64,000 bases of DNA, taken from NCBI GenBank assembly GCA_030657355.1, contig CP131056.1, positions 1,694,501-1,758,500 of the forward strand. The letters are read 5' to 3'. Both the position numbers and the translations under genes were made by a program. Every line of letters begins with the position of its first letter. Positions within the stretch are counted from its first letter, which is position 1. The notes under the pieces are model-generated. The model was not told where the DNA came from. It saw nothing but the letters and a program-made list of their open reading frames with translations, and did no database searches. The DNA comes from Radicibacter daui (GTDB lineage Bacteria > Pseudomonadota > Alphaproteobacteria > Radicibacterales > Radicibacteraceae). Below, in pieces: positions 18,367-28,116 of the stretch.

Positions 18367-20091
18367 ATGGCGGCTAGAATTTCGCGTGCGGCCTATGCCG
18401 ACATGTTCGGCCCCACCGTGGGCGACCGGGTGCGGCTGGCGGATACCAATCTCATCATCGAGGTGGAGAAGGACTTCACCATCTATGGCGAAGAGGTGAA
18501 GTTCGGCGGCGGCAAGGTCATCCGCGACGGCATGGGCCAGTCCCAGACCCCGCGCGGCAATGGCGGGCCGATGGCGGCGGTCGATACCGTCATCACCAAC
18601 GCGCTGATCCTCGATCACTGGGGCATCGTCAAGGCCGATATCGGCATCCGCGACGGGCGCATCGTCGGCATCGGCAAGGCGGGCAATCCGGATACGCAGC
18701 CGGGCGTCACCATCGTGGTCGGCCCGGGCACGGAAGCGATTGCCGGCGAAGGCAAGATCGTGACCGCCGGCGGCATCGACGTGCACATCCATTTCATCGC
18801 CCCGCAGCAGATCGAGGAGGCGCTGGCCTCCGGCGTCACCACCATGATGGGCGGCGGCACCGGCCCGGCAACCGGCACCAACGCCACCACTTGCACGCCC
18901 GGCGCCTGGCATATGGAGCGCATGCTGCAGGCGGCGGAATCCTTCCCGATGAATCTCGGGTTCTTCGGCAAGGGCAATGCGAGTTTGCCGGCGGCTCTGA
19001 AGGAGCAGGTGCTGGCCGGGGCCTGCGGCCTCAAACTGCATGAAGACTGGGGCACCACCCCTGCCGCCATCGACTGCTGCCTTGGCGTGGCGGACGAGAT
19101 GGATGTGCAGGTGCTGATCCATACCGACACGCTCAATGAAAGCGGCTTTGTCGAAGACACGATTGCCGCGTTCAAGGGCCGCACCATCCACGCCTTTCAC
19201 ACCGAAGGCGCGGGCGGCGGCCATGCGCCGGACATCATCAAGGTGTGCGGCGAGCAGAACGTCATCCCGTCCTCGACCAATCCGACGCGGCCCTACACGG
19301 TCAACACGCTCGACGAACATCTCGACATGCTGATGGTGTGCCACCATCTCGACCCGTCGATTTCCGAAGATGTGGCCTTTGCCGAAAGCCGTATCCGCAA
19401 GGAGACGATTGCCGCCGAGGATATCCTGCATGATCTCGGCGCCTTCTCGATCATTTCCTCGGACAGCCAGGCCATGGGCCGCGTGGGCGAGGTGATCATC
19501 CGCACCTGGCAGACGGCGGACAAGATGCGCAAGCAGCGCGGCCGTCTGGCGCAGGAGGTGGGCGATAACGACAATGCGCGCGCCAAACGCTATGTCGCCA
19601 AATACACCATCAATCCGGCGCTGGCGCAGGGCATTGCGGCCCATGTCGGCTCCATCGAAATCGGCAAGCTCGCCGATCTGGTGGTGTGGTCGCCGGCCTT
19701 CTTCGGCGTGAAGCCGGAACTGGTCATCAAATGCGGCACCATCGCCATGGCGCCGATGGGCGATCCCAACGCCTCCATCCCCACGCCGCAGCCGGTGCAC
19801 TACCGCCCGATGTTCGGCGGGTTCGGCAAGAGCATGATCAAATCGGCCGTCACCTTCGTCTCCGGTGCCGCGATTGCCGATGGCATCGACCGCAAATATG
19901 GGCTGGAGCGCACGCTGCTGGCGGTCGCCAACACCCGTGGCGGCCTCACCAAATCCATGATGGTGCACAATAATTACTGCCCGAAGATCGATGTCGACCC
20001 CGAGACCTACGAGGTGCGGGCCGATGGGGAACTCCTGACCTGCGAGCCGGCGGACGTGCTGCCGATGGCCCAGCGCTATTTCCTGTTCTAG
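18367..20091 (+). CDS. ureC: Urease subunit alpha (catalytic)
   Basis: 574 residues. Nickel ligands are seen in [13 protein letters not shown], the carbamylated Lys in [17 protein letters not shown], further His in [10 protein letters not shown] and [13 protein letters not shown], and the mobile flap Cys/His in [22 protein letters not shown]. All catalytic elements appear intact. GAGGGGAC precedes the ATG. A glycosyltransferase gene, not ureE, follows. Confidence 0.98.
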   Translation: MAARISRAAYADMFGPTVGDRVRLADTNLIIEVEKDFTIYGEEVKFGGGKVIRDGMGQSQTPRGNGGPMAAVDTVITNALILDHWGIVKADIGIRDGRIVGIGKAGNPDTQPGVTIVVGPGTEAIAGEGKIVTAGGIDVHIHFIAPQQIEEALASGVTTMMGGGTGPATGTNATTCTPGAWHMERMLQAAESFPMNLGFFGKGNASLPAALKEQVLAGACGLKLHEDWGTTPAAIDCCLGVADEMDVQVLIHTDTLNESGFVEDTIAAFKGRTIHAFHTEGAGGGHAPDIIKVCGEQNVIPSSTNPTRPYTVNTLDEHLDMLMVCHHLDPSISEDVAFAESRIRKETIAAEDILHDLGAFSIISSDSQAMGRVGEVIIRTWQTADKMRKQRGRLAQEVGDNDNARAKRYVAKYTINPALAQGIAAHVGSIEIGKLADLVVWSPAFFGVKPELVIKCGTIAMAPMGDPNASIPTPQPVHYRPMFGGFGKSMIKSAVTFVSGAAIADGIDRKYGLERTLLAVANTRGGLTKSMMVHNNYCPKIDVDPETYEVRADGELLTCEPADVLPMAQRYFLF

Positions 20092-20140
20092 GCTGGCGTC
20101 CAGAACAGAAAACAAGCGTGTAAGGGAAGGGGCACCGCCC

Positions 20141-20986
20141 GTGGCTGAAACAGTCCAGATCGTCATTCCGGCCTATAACAAGGCCGGCCGGGTCAGCGCG
20201 GCCATCCGCTCCGTCATGGCACAGAGCGTCAAGGGATGGCGGCTGACGGTGGTGGATGATCATTCCACCGACGGCACGCTGGAAGAGATAAAGGCGCTGG
20301 CCGTCGGCGGCATTCCGGGCCTTGAGCTGGTGCAGACGCCGCGTAATCTGGGTGCGGCCGGGGCACGCAACTTCGGCGCGGCGCTCAGCCGCTCGCTCTT
20401 TGTCTGCTTTCTGGACGCGGATGACCGCTACGAGCCGAACTTCCTTGAAGCAACGCTCACCATGCTGTCACGCCTGCCGATGATCGATGCGGTGCAGACC
20501 GGGGTGATCACACCCACACCGTTGCCCGCGCCGATTGCCGGACCGCTGGCCACCACGCTGCCGGGCAACAAGATGCTGCGGCGCTATGCGTTCGAGACGG
20601 TTGGCGGTTTTCCGGAGCAGGAGCTGTTCCGCAAGGGGGGAGAGGATGTGATCTTCACCCGCCTGCTGCGGCGCTTCTTCAACCTGCTGCAGATCAACGA
20701 GGCGCTGTATCATTACGATGCCGCCGACAGCCCGCATTTCCACACCTATCTGGAGCGGGCGCAGGTGGTGGACGGTGCCTTGCAGCTTTCCGGCGAGAAC
20801 GCGCAGGATCAGGCGGTGAATGCCGCCTGGCCCTGGATCGAGGCGCTGGTGAAACAGCGCCTGCGTGCCCGGATCGGCGGCGAGGGCATGCCGGCGCCGC
20901 TGCTCAGTGATGCGGATTGGTCCCGGATCGGTAAACCCGATGCACTGCTGCTGCGCGGCAGCCCCTATGCGATGAAAGAGGAATGA
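20141..20986 (+). CDS. Family 2 glycosyltransferase inside the urease operon
   Basis: 281 residues. The GT-A fold opens with VQIVIPAYNKAGRVSAAIRSVMAQ, followed by LTVVDDHSTDGT and the metal-binding DxD in CFLDADDRYEPNF, then GGEDVIFTRLLRRF (the ED acceptor-side motif). The last 80 residues are of unknown type; there are no membrane segments. GTG start at 20141 with GGAAGG upstream. Its end touches ureE (TGA/ATG region), so it sits between ureC and ureE in the same operon. Donor and acceptor unknown; no known urease role for this family. Confidence 0.85.
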   Translation: MAETVQIVIPAYNKAGRVSAAIRSVMAQSVKGWRLTVVDDHSTDGTLEEIKALAVGGIPGLELVQTPRNLGAAGARNFGAALSRSLFVCFLDADDRYEPNFLEATLTMLSRLPMIDAVQTGVITPTPLPAPIAGPLATTLPGNKMLRRYAFETVGGFPEQELFRKGGEDVIFTRLLRRFFNLLQINEALYHYDAADSPHFHTYLERAQVVDGALQLSGENAQDQAVNAAWPWIEALVKQRLRARIGGEGMPAPLLSDADWSRIGKPDALLLRGSPYAMKEE

Positions 20987-20991
20987 CGGCC

Positions 20992-21657
20992 ATGTATCGT
21001 GCCATCGAGGCGGTAGCGGCGGGTGACTGGCCGGCGGCGGAAGCCATCGGCAGCGTGACGCTGACCTATGAAGACCGCTTCCGCCGCCGCATGCGCCTGC
21101 CGCTGGACGAGGGCGGGGACTTCCTGCTCGACCTGCCGCGTGTGATTGCCCTCAATGAAGGGGACGGGCTGAAGCTGGAAGCCGGCGGCTGGGTGCGCGT
21201 GGTTGCCGCGCCGGAACCGCTGGTGGAAGTGACGGCGCCGGAGATCGGCACCCTCATTCGCATTGCCTGGCATGTCGGCAACCGCCATTTCCCGGCGCAG
21301 CTGCTGCCCGACAGGCTCTTTATCCGCGATGACCATGTGATCGTGGCGATGCTGGAAGGGCTGGGGGCGACGGTCCGGCGCGTGACGGCGCCTTTCGTGC
21401 CGGAAGGCGGCGCCTATGGCGGCCTCGGCCACATGCTGGCCCATGACCACGCCCCGGCCCCCGGCACGGCTGCGCACGCTCATGCCCATTCGCATGATCA
21501 TCATCATGACCACGGGTACCACCATCACGATGGCCATGATCACTCCCATGAGCATGATCACGGACACGATCATCACCATCATGACCATGACCATGACCAT
21601 GACCAAGATCATGGCCAACACCACCATCACGGGCATGGCCACCGGCATGAACACTGA
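20992..21657 (+). CDS. ureE: Urease accessory protein UreE with long His-rich tail
   Basis: Nickel metallochaperone. 221 residues. The N-terminal half has the UreE pattern (LTYEDRFRRRMRLPLDEGGDFLLDLPR, then IAWHVGNRHFPAQ and DHVIVAMLEGLGA). From about residue 150 a tail of some 70 residues is dominated by His and Asp in HDHH- and HDHGHDH-type repeats, a nickel-storage tail. ATG at 20992 is preferred because GAGGA lies 9 nt upstream. The ATG at 20983 overlaps the Shine-Dalgarno and the glycosyltransferase stop. Confidence 0.95.
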   Translation: MYRAIEAVAAGDWPAAEAIGSVTLTYEDRFRRRMRLPLDEGGDFLLDLPRVIALNEGDGLKLEAGGWVRVVAAPEPLVEVTAPEIGTLIRIAWHVGNRHFPAQLLPDRLFIRDDHVIVAMLEGLGATVRRVTAPFVPEGGAYGGLGHMLAHDHAPAPGTAAHAHAHSHDHHHDHGYHHHDGHDHSHEHDHGHDHHHHDHDHDHDQDHGQHHHHGHGHRHEH

Positions 21658-22327
21658 CGCCGCCGCCCTCTACCGGCTGATGGCCTGGCTGTCGCCCTCC
21701 TATCCAGTGGGCGCCTTCAGCTACAGCCACGGGCTGGAGGCGGCGATCGATGCCGGGGAGGTGCGCAGTGCCGGTGATGTGGCGCGCTGGATCGCTACCG
21801 TGCTGGAGGTCGGCGGTGGCTGGACCGATGCGGTGCTGTTTTGCGCCGCCTGGCGGGCGGTAGAGGACCCGGCGGGGCTGGAGGAGGTTGCCGAGCTTGC
21901 CGCTGCCTTTCGCGCTACCTCCGAGACTGCGCTGGAGACGAGCCAGCAGGGCGCTGCCTTCGTCAAGGTAACCGGCGATGCCTGGCCGGATGAACGCCTC
22001 GCCGCCTTCGTCGCGGCCCGTGCCGGGGAGCCGGTTGCCTATCCGGTTGCCGTGGCGGTTGCCATGGCCGGGCGCATGCCGCTGGAAGCGGCGCTCCATG
22101 CCTATCTGCACGCTTTTGCCGCCAATCTTGTTTCCGCTGCCGTGCGTACCGTTCCGCTCGGCCAGACGGACGGGCAGCGCGCCATTGCCCTGCTGGAGCC
22201 GGCGGTTGCCCGCGCGGCGAGCCGGGCGCTCACGGCCGATCCTTCCCGCCTCGGCACAGCCGCGCCGCTGGCGGAGCTGCATTCCATCCACCACGAAACC
22301 CAGTATACGAGGCTCTTCAGGTCATGA
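21647..22327 (+). CDS. ureF: Urease accessory protein UreF
   Basis: 226 residues, all helical. The family pattern is [30 protein letters not shown], then [12 protein letters not shown], and the C-terminal [14 protein letters not shown]. The start is ATG 21647 ([11 protein letters not shown]), which overlaps the end of ureE by 11 bases; the longer frame upstream is the shadow of the ureE His tail. Works in the UreDFG complex. Confidence 0.95.
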   Translation: MNTDAAALYRLMAWLSPSYPVGAFSYSHGLEAAIDAGEVRSAGDVARWIATVLEVGGGWTDAVLFCAAWRAVEDPAGLEEVAELAAAFRATSETALETSQQGAAFVKVTGDAWPDERLAAFVAARAGEPVAYPVAVAVAMAGRMPLEAALHAYLHAFAANLVSAAVRTVPLGQTDGQRAIALLEPAVARAASRALTADPSRLGTAAPLAELHSIHHETQYTRLFRS

Positions 22328-22980
22328 CCGATACCAGCGTTTCCGCTACTGGCTCCAAAAATGGCCCGCTGCGCGTGGGCATCGGCGGCCCCGTCGGCTC
22401 CGGCAAGACCGCGCTGACCGATCGCCTGTGCAAATATATGCGCGACTATTATAACGTCGCCGCCATCACCAACGACATCTACACCAAGGAAGATGCCGAG
22501 TTCCTGACACGCTCAGGCGCGCTTGATCCCGAGCGCATCATGGGGGTGGAGACCGGGGGCTGCCCGCATACGGCGATCCGCGAGGATGCTTCCATCAACC
22601 TCGCCGCCGTTGACCAGATGGCGACGAAGTTTCCGGGCCTTGAGCTGATCTTCATCGAATCCGGCGGTGACAATCTGGCCGCCACCTTTAGCCCGGAGCT
22701 TGCGGACATCACCATCTATGTCATCGACGTTTCCGCTGGCGACAAGATTCCCCGCAAGGGCGGCCCGGGCATCACCCGCTCCGACCTGCTGGTGATCAAC
22801 AAGATCGACCTTGCCCCGCTGGTGGGCGCCAGCCTTGAGGTGATGGACCGCGACAGCCGCAAGATGCGCGGGACACGGCCCTTCATGTTCACCAATCTCA
22901 AGGCGATGATAGGCGTCAAGGAAATCGCCGCCTTCATCGCCCGGACGGGTGGTCTGGTGGAGCGTCTGCCAGCCGCGTGA
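22324..22980 (+). CDS. ureG: Urease accessory GTPase UreG
   Basis: 218 residues. P-loop [13 protein letters not shown] at about residues 22-35, then [12 protein letters not shown], the CPH-type nickel motif in [26 protein letters not shown] and the guanine-specificity motif [13 protein letters not shown]. Its ATGA overlap with ureF shows coupling. Delivers nickel in a GTP-dependent manner. Last gene of the urease operon. Confidence 0.97.
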   Translation: MTDTSVSATGSKNGPLRVGIGGPVGSGKTALTDRLCKYMRDYYNVAAITNDIYTKEDAEFLTRSGALDPERIMGVETGGCPHTAIREDASINLAAVDQMATKFPGLELIFIESGGDNLAATFSPELADITIYVIDVSAGDKIPRKGGPGITRSDLLVINKIDLAPLVGASLEVMDRDSRKMRGTRPFMFTNLKAMIGVKEIAAFIARTGGLVERLPAA

Positions 22981-23000
22981 GTAGCGCAGCTAACGGAAAG

Positions 23001-23107
23001 GCCCACATCCCCATCCGGCGCTGAAGCGCCACCTTCCCCATTTTGGGGAAGGATTTCTTCCCCAAAATGGGGGAGATGTCGCGTAAGCGACAGTGGGGGA
23101 TGTGGGC
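23001..23107. repeat. Composite palindromic intergenic repeat after ureG
   Basis: GCCCACATCCCC at the left pairs with GGGGGATGTGGGC at the right. Inside are GGCGC-tgaa-GCGCC, CTTCCCCA/TTTTGGGG arms around GGATTTCTTCC, and TGTCGC-gtaa-GCGACA. Same plan as the element at 17896-18014. Here it lies between ureG and the formaldehyde gene and may terminate or stabilise the urease transcript. Confidence 0.8.
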
Positions 23108-23259
23108 CCCTCCATCTTCGCTAAGATCCTCTTTGCCCCCAACCATGTCGGTTTCGTTCTGGACCGCTGGCGGCTTCGTCGTCATCCTGCGGGCAACCGG
23201 CGCTTGGGCCTTCAGTCCAGGCCCCCAGAAGCATGACGCCAACAAGGAGGCATCCCACC

Positions 23260-24369
<1,110 letters not shown>

Positions 24370-24420
24370 GGTCAGCATTTCGGTGGAAGCCAGGACAGGG
24401 CAAGACGGGGAAGAGGGATT

Positions 24421-25278
24421 ATGACCGGCTATACGATCCGCAGCGAACACCGCAGTTTCGGCGGGGTTACGGGGTTCTACACCCATGAGAGCGAAGAGAC
24501 CGGCACGCCCATGAACTTCGCCGTCTTCACCCCGCCGCAAGCGGCGGAAGGGGCGAAGGTTCCCGTCGTCTATTACCTTGCGGGCCTTACCTGCACGGAA
24601 GAGACCTTCATGATCAAGGCCGGAGCGCAGCGGCTTGCTGCTGAACTCGGCCTCATGCTGGTGACTATGGATACCAGCCCGCGCGGTGTCGCGCCGGAGG
24701 AGCTGGATGGCGACTGGGACTTCGGCTCCGGCGCCGGCTTCTATGTCGATGCCACCGAGGGGGCATGGGCCAGGCACTACCGCATGTATAGCTATGTGAC
24801 GCGGGAGCTACCGGCGCTCATCGCAAAGCACTTCCCGGCGGATACGACCCGTCAGGGCATCTTCGGCCATTCCATGGGCGGGCACGGCGCATTGGTTTGC
24901 GGGCTGCGGAATCCGGATATCTTCAAGAGCCTTTCCGCCTTCGCGCCCATCGCTGCGCCAATGAGCTGCCCGTGGGGCGAGAAGGCCTTTACCGGCTATC
25001 TGGGGAGCGATCGTTCCACATGGTCAATCTATGACGCCAGCGAGCTGGTAGCCGCCCGTATGGGCAAGTCGGAGCGCCTGATCCTCATCGATCAGGGCGA
25101 GGCGGACCAGTTCCTGCCGAACCAGCTGAACCCGACGCTCTTTGCCGAAGCCTGCAAGGAAAGCGGGCAGGCGCTGGAGCTCAGGATGCAGCCGGGTTAC
25201 GACCACGGCTACTATTTCATCTCCACCTTCGTGGAAGACCATTTGCGCCATCACGCCCGGGCGCTGACCGCTGATTGA
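24421..25278 (+). CDS. fghA: S-formylglutathione hydrolase
   Basis: 285 residues, esterase D family. The nucleophile Ser lies in IFGHSMGGHGALV, the Asp in LIDQGEADQFL and the His in QPGYDHGYYFIST; YLAGLTCTEETFMIKAGAQ is a family hallmark. Releases formate and glutathione from the frmA product. It follows frmA by about 50 bases with no terminator visible, so the two probably form an operon for formaldehyde detoxification. Confidence 0.97.
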   Translation: MTGYTIRSEHRSFGGVTGFYTHESEETGTPMNFAVFTPPQAAEGAKVPVVYYLAGLTCTEETFMIKAGAQRLAAELGLMLVTMDTSPRGVAPEELDGDWDFGSGAGFYVDATEGAWARHYRMYSYVTRELPALIAKHFPADTTRQGIFGHSMGGHGALVCGLRNPDIFKSLSAFAPIAAPMSCPWGEKAFTGYLGSDRSTWSIYDASELVAARMGKSERLILIDQGEADQFLPNQLNPTLFAEACKESGQALELRMQPGYDHGYYFISTFVEDHLRHHARALTAD

Positions 25279-25408
25279 TCTCTTGTGCGGGCCCGCTGAC
25301 CGGCCTCGCAACGGATTGTTGCGAAATACTGGGGTGGTCTCTCCGTCCTGATGCGGTCATGTTGCTGGCAACGCTACAGTGACTGACTTTGGACGAAGGA
25401 GATAACCC

Positions 25409-26383
25409 ATGGGCCTGCTGGTAGACGGCAAGTGGCAGGATGTCTGGTACGACACCAAGTCCACCGGTGGCAGCTTCAAGCGCCAGCCGAGCAGCTTTCG
25501 TAACTGGATTACGGCGGATGGTTCCGCCGGTCCGTCGGGCGAGGGCGGTTTTCAGGCGGAAGCCGGGCGTTATCACCTCTATGTCAGCCTTGCCTGCCCG
25601 TGGGCGCATCGCACGCTGATCATGCGGGCCCTCAAGGGCCTCGGTAACATGATCTCCGTCAGCATCGTCTCCCCGCTCATGCTGGAGCATGGCTGGGTGT
25701 TCGATGGCGAGCACAGGGACGAACTGCACGGCGCACAGTTTCTGCACGAGATCTATGCCAAGGCTGATCCGCATTATACCGGCCGCGTGACGGTGCCGGT
25801 GCTGTGGGACAAGAAGCGTGGCACCATCGTTTCCAACGAAAGCTCCGAGATCATCCGCATGCTGACTGTCGCCTTTGACGGTCTGGGTGCAGAGGCGGGG
25901 AACTATTACCCCGAGGCCCTGCGCGCCGAGATCGACGAGGTGAACGAGCGGATTTATCCGGGCCTCAATAACGGCGTCTATCGCGCCGGATTTGCGACTG
26001 TGCAGGATGTGTATGAAGACGCGGCGAATGATGTGTTCGCTACGCTTGACTGGCTGGAAGCCCGGCTTGCCGAAGGCCGGCAGACGCTGGTGGGCGACCG
26101 GCTGACGGAAGCGGATATCCGTCTCTTCACCACGCTGGTGCGCTTCGATGCCGTCTATCACGGCCATTTCAAGTGCAACCGTCGGCGCCTTGTCGATTAT
26201 CCCGAGCTCTGGGACTGGACGCGCGCGCTTTATCAGGTGCCGGGCGTGGCAGGCACGGTGGCGATGGACCACATCACCAGCCACTATTATGCCAGCCACC
26301 GCACCATCAACCCGACGGGCATCGTGCCCATCGGCCCGGCGCTGGATTTCATGGAGCCGACCCGGCGCCAGTTCGTGCTCTGA
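25409..26383 (+). CDS. Glutathionyl-hydroquinone reductase (Xi-class glutathione transferase)
   Basis: 324 residues, typical of the YqjG/ECM4 family. The catalytic Cys is in SLACPWAHRTLIMR, and the thioredoxin-like N-domain continues to TVPVLWDKKRGTIVSNESSEIIRML. The C-terminal helical domain has YPGLNNGVYRAGFAT and LFTTLVRFDAVYHGHFKCN. Reduces glutathionyl-hydroquinones using glutathione. Good Shine-Dalgarno (AGGAG) before ATG 25409. Grouped with other glutathione-linked genes. Confidence 0.93.
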   Translation: MGLLVDGKWQDVWYDTKSTGGSFKRQPSSFRNWITADGSAGPSGEGGFQAEAGRYHLYVSLACPWAHRTLIMRALKGLGNMISVSIVSPLMLEHGWVFDGEHRDELHGAQFLHEIYAKADPHYTGRVTVPVLWDKKRGTIVSNESSEIIRMLTVAFDGLGAEAGNYYPEALRAEIDEVNERIYPGLNNGVYRAGFATVQDVYEDAANDVFATLDWLEARLAEGRQTLVGDRLTEADIRLFTTLVRFDAVYHGHFKCNRRRLVDYPELWDWTRALYQVPGVAGTVAMDHITSHYYASHRTINPTGIVPIGPALDFMEPTRRQFVL

Positions 26384-26524
26384 GCGACAGGATTTACTTT
26401 CAAGGTAACGCTTCACACTGGGTGGCGGCGCTTAAGGATAGGGGTGCCCCACCCAATGCACCGTTGCTGTAACCACCCCCTGACGGGTTAATTTGGCGTA
26501 GCGCGATATTCTGGATTTCAAGGA

Positions 26525-26839
26525 ATGCTCTACGCCATCAACCGCTCCGATACTGAGGCGATTATCTCGCTCGAAGGCCGGCTTACCTACAAGGATGCCG
26601 ATAGCTTCAGCCGCATGCTGGCGGATGCCCTGTCGAGCGTCATGGCCGGCGAGGTGGTGCTTGATCTCGCGGGCCTCGAATATCTCGACTCAACCGGCCT
26701 TGGCATGCTGCTGGTTGCCGATGCTGACCTGCGCAAGCAGGGCTCCAGCCTGCGCCTCTCCGCGGCCTCCGGCCAGGTGGCGCGCCTGCTGCAGAAAACC
26801 CGTATGGATGAGGTTATCGGCGTTTCCCTGCCGAACTGA
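26525..26839 (+). CDS. STAS-domain protein (anti-sigma factor antagonist-like)
   Basis: 104 residues, one SpoIIAA-type STAS domain. EVVLDLAGLEYLDSTGLGMLLVAD contains the D-S-T-G loop where the Ser is phosphorylated in anti-anti-sigma factors. No anti-sigma kinase or phosphatase adjoins it. The following gene is a cyclic-nucleotide-binding protein on the same strand, so the pair may belong to one signalling unit. Confidence 0.88.
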   Translation: MLYAINRSDTEAIISLEGRLTYKDADSFSRMLADALSSVMAGEVVLDLAGLEYLDSTGLGMLLVADADLRKQGSSLRLSAASGQVARLLQKTRMDEVIGVSLPN

Positions 26840-26956
26840 CCGGCAGGGCCGCCGATCCTTCGCGGGATCACCGCCAGTTTTCTCCATTTTTGGCTCCCGA
26901 AGTTGACAGGTTGCCGCACCTCACGGCTTGATCTTGCAAAAGCCGCCAGGGGAGGC

Positions 26957-27520
26957 ATGCCGGTCACCATGTCCGCGACCGTCGATATCGAAGAGCTGGT
27001 CCTGCTGCCAGGGCAGGAGATCTTTGCCGAGAAGTCTCTTGGCGATGCGATGTATCTCATCAAGCAGGGGGCGGTGGAAATCTGGGTGGGGCAGGCCGCC
27101 ACCCCCACCATCGTCGCGCGGCTGGAAGAAGGGGCCGTGTTCGGCGAGGCTGCCCTCGTCAACGATGCTCCGCGCAACGCCTCGGCCCGTGCTGCCGGGC
27201 ATGGCTGCGTCTTGCTTTCTGTTCCGCGGGAGGCCTTCCGCCGCCGCCTTGATGAAGCACACCCGATGATCGTGGCGGTGGCCCGGTTGCTGATCGACGG
27301 GCTGGTGGCCGCAAACCGGCAATATGAGCGCCAGTCAAAAGAGGCGGCGGGCCTGCGCGAGACGGTCAGCGCGCTGAGGGCGGCGGCACAGGTGGCCGGC
27401 ACCCGCCGGGATGAGGCGCTGAAGGCCGAAGCTGCGGCCATGCAGGAAAACCGGCGCCTGCGCGAAAAGGCCCTCGCCTATATCGAGGCCCATCAGGAAA
27501 AGCCGCCGCGCCCCCGTTGA
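26957..27520 (+). CDS. Cyclic nucleotide-binding domain protein with C-terminal coiled coil
   Basis: 187 residues from the ATG at 26957. The CAP_ED domain covers residues 10-110, with the phosphate-binding cassette FGEAALVNDAPRNASARA, including the conserved Arg. There is no DNA-binding HTH; instead residues 115-180 are Ala/Arg/Glu-rich and predicted coiled coil. It would respond to cAMP or cGMP by partner binding. The start is not certain: a GGGGAGG lies just before, and the ATG at 26969 is an alternative. Confidence 0.82.
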   Translation: MPVTMSATVDIEELVLLPGQEIFAEKSLGDAMYLIKQGAVEIWVGQAATPTIVARLEEGAVFGEAALVNDAPRNASARAAGHGCVLLSVPREAFRRRLDEAHPMIVAVARLLIDGLVAANRQYERQSKEAAGLRETVSALRAAAQVAGTRRDEALKAEAAAMQENRRLREKALAYIEAHQEKPPRPR

Positions 27521-27538
27521 GGGCGGTTGGGCAGACCA

Positions 27539-27575
27539 TAAAAAAGGACTGCTGCGATGCAGCAATCCTTTTGAT
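27539..27575. terminator. Terminator between the cNMP-binding gene and the small-protein pair
   Basis: GGACTGCTGC pairs with GCAGCAATCC (one mismatch) around GAT. Six or so A precede it and four T follow, giving T-tracts on both strands. It can end both the plus-strand cNMP gene and the minus-strand small-protein transcript. Confidence 0.75.
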
Positions 27576-27600
27576 TTCACGCTCGTGCTTCAGGCTGCGA

Positions 27601-27741
27601 TCAGCCGCCCAGACGCGTCAGCAGCACTTCGTAGCGGCCGATATCGACATCGTACTCACGGGTGCGCAGCACGGCCGCGGCAATGCGCAGACGATCAAGC
27701 TGGTTGCGGTAACGGGCGAGAAGCAGGCGGCGGATAGCCAT
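27601..27741 (-). CDS. Small protein A of a tandem paralogous pair (46 aa)
   Basis: 46 residues beginning MAIRRLLLARYRNQLDRL and ending LLTRLGG. Helical, basic, with the block QLDRLRIAAAVLRTR in the middle. AGGA lies 9 nt before the ATG at 27741. It aligns without gaps to the neighbouring small protein B over all 46 residues, with 23 identities, so the pair arose by duplication and both frames are likely real. Unknown function; no signal peptide or true membrane segment. Followed by a terminator. Confidence 0.72.
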   Translation of the reverse strand: MAIRRLLLARYRNQLDRLRIAAAVLRTREYDVDIGRYEVLLTRLGG

Positions 27742-27770
27742 GATGAAATTCCTGTAGGGGCGGGGCGCGA

Positions 27771-27911
27771 TCAGGCGCCGGCGGCCAGGAGAAGCTGCTC
27801 GTTGCGGCTGATTTCCTCGTTGAAATCGCGGCGACGGAGCACGGCGGCGGCAAGACGCAGCGCATCGAGCTGCACGCGGGCACGTTCAATGATGAGCGGT
27901 TTGCTGGCCAT
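27771..27911 (-). CDS. Small protein B of a tandem paralogous pair (46 aa)
   Basis: 46 residues, MASKPLIIERARVQLDAL at the start and EQLLLAAGA at the end, with the shared block QLDALRLAAAVLRRR and E-x-x-I-x-R-x-E. Upstream of protein A on the same strand, 29 bases between stop and next ATG, so an operon. An in-frame ATG at 27923 (four residues earlier, preceded by GGAAGG) is an alternative start. Unrecognised family. Confidence 0.72.
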   Translation of the reverse strand: MASKPLIIERARVQLDALRLAAAVLRRRDFNEEISRNEQLLLAAGA

Positions 27912-28116
27912 GATCTGAAGCATCCTTCCGTTCGGCGCCGGCCGGTTCGGCCCTTGCTGATGACGAAAATATGCATCGGCGCACCCCGCCTGCGCCAACG
28001 CGCTTTCTGCATGGGCACTCATTGTGCAGTGCAAAGCGTGGCACGCAAACCAGCCATGCGAACGGGCCGGTCCGGCGGGCAGCAGCAGGAGGTGGAAGCG
28101 GGAAGGGGGCGGCGCG

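Noticed and set aside
17884-20166. A 760-codon minus-strand open frame antisense to ureB/ureC
   Set aside because: It exactly mirrors ureC, is rich in His, Gly, Ala and Arg as expected from reverse-reading GC3-biased codons, and resembles no family.
21480-21650. Short CAT/GAC tandem array resembling a CRISPR or satellite
   Set aside because: It encodes the His/Asp tail of UreE; no spacers and no regular repeat unit.
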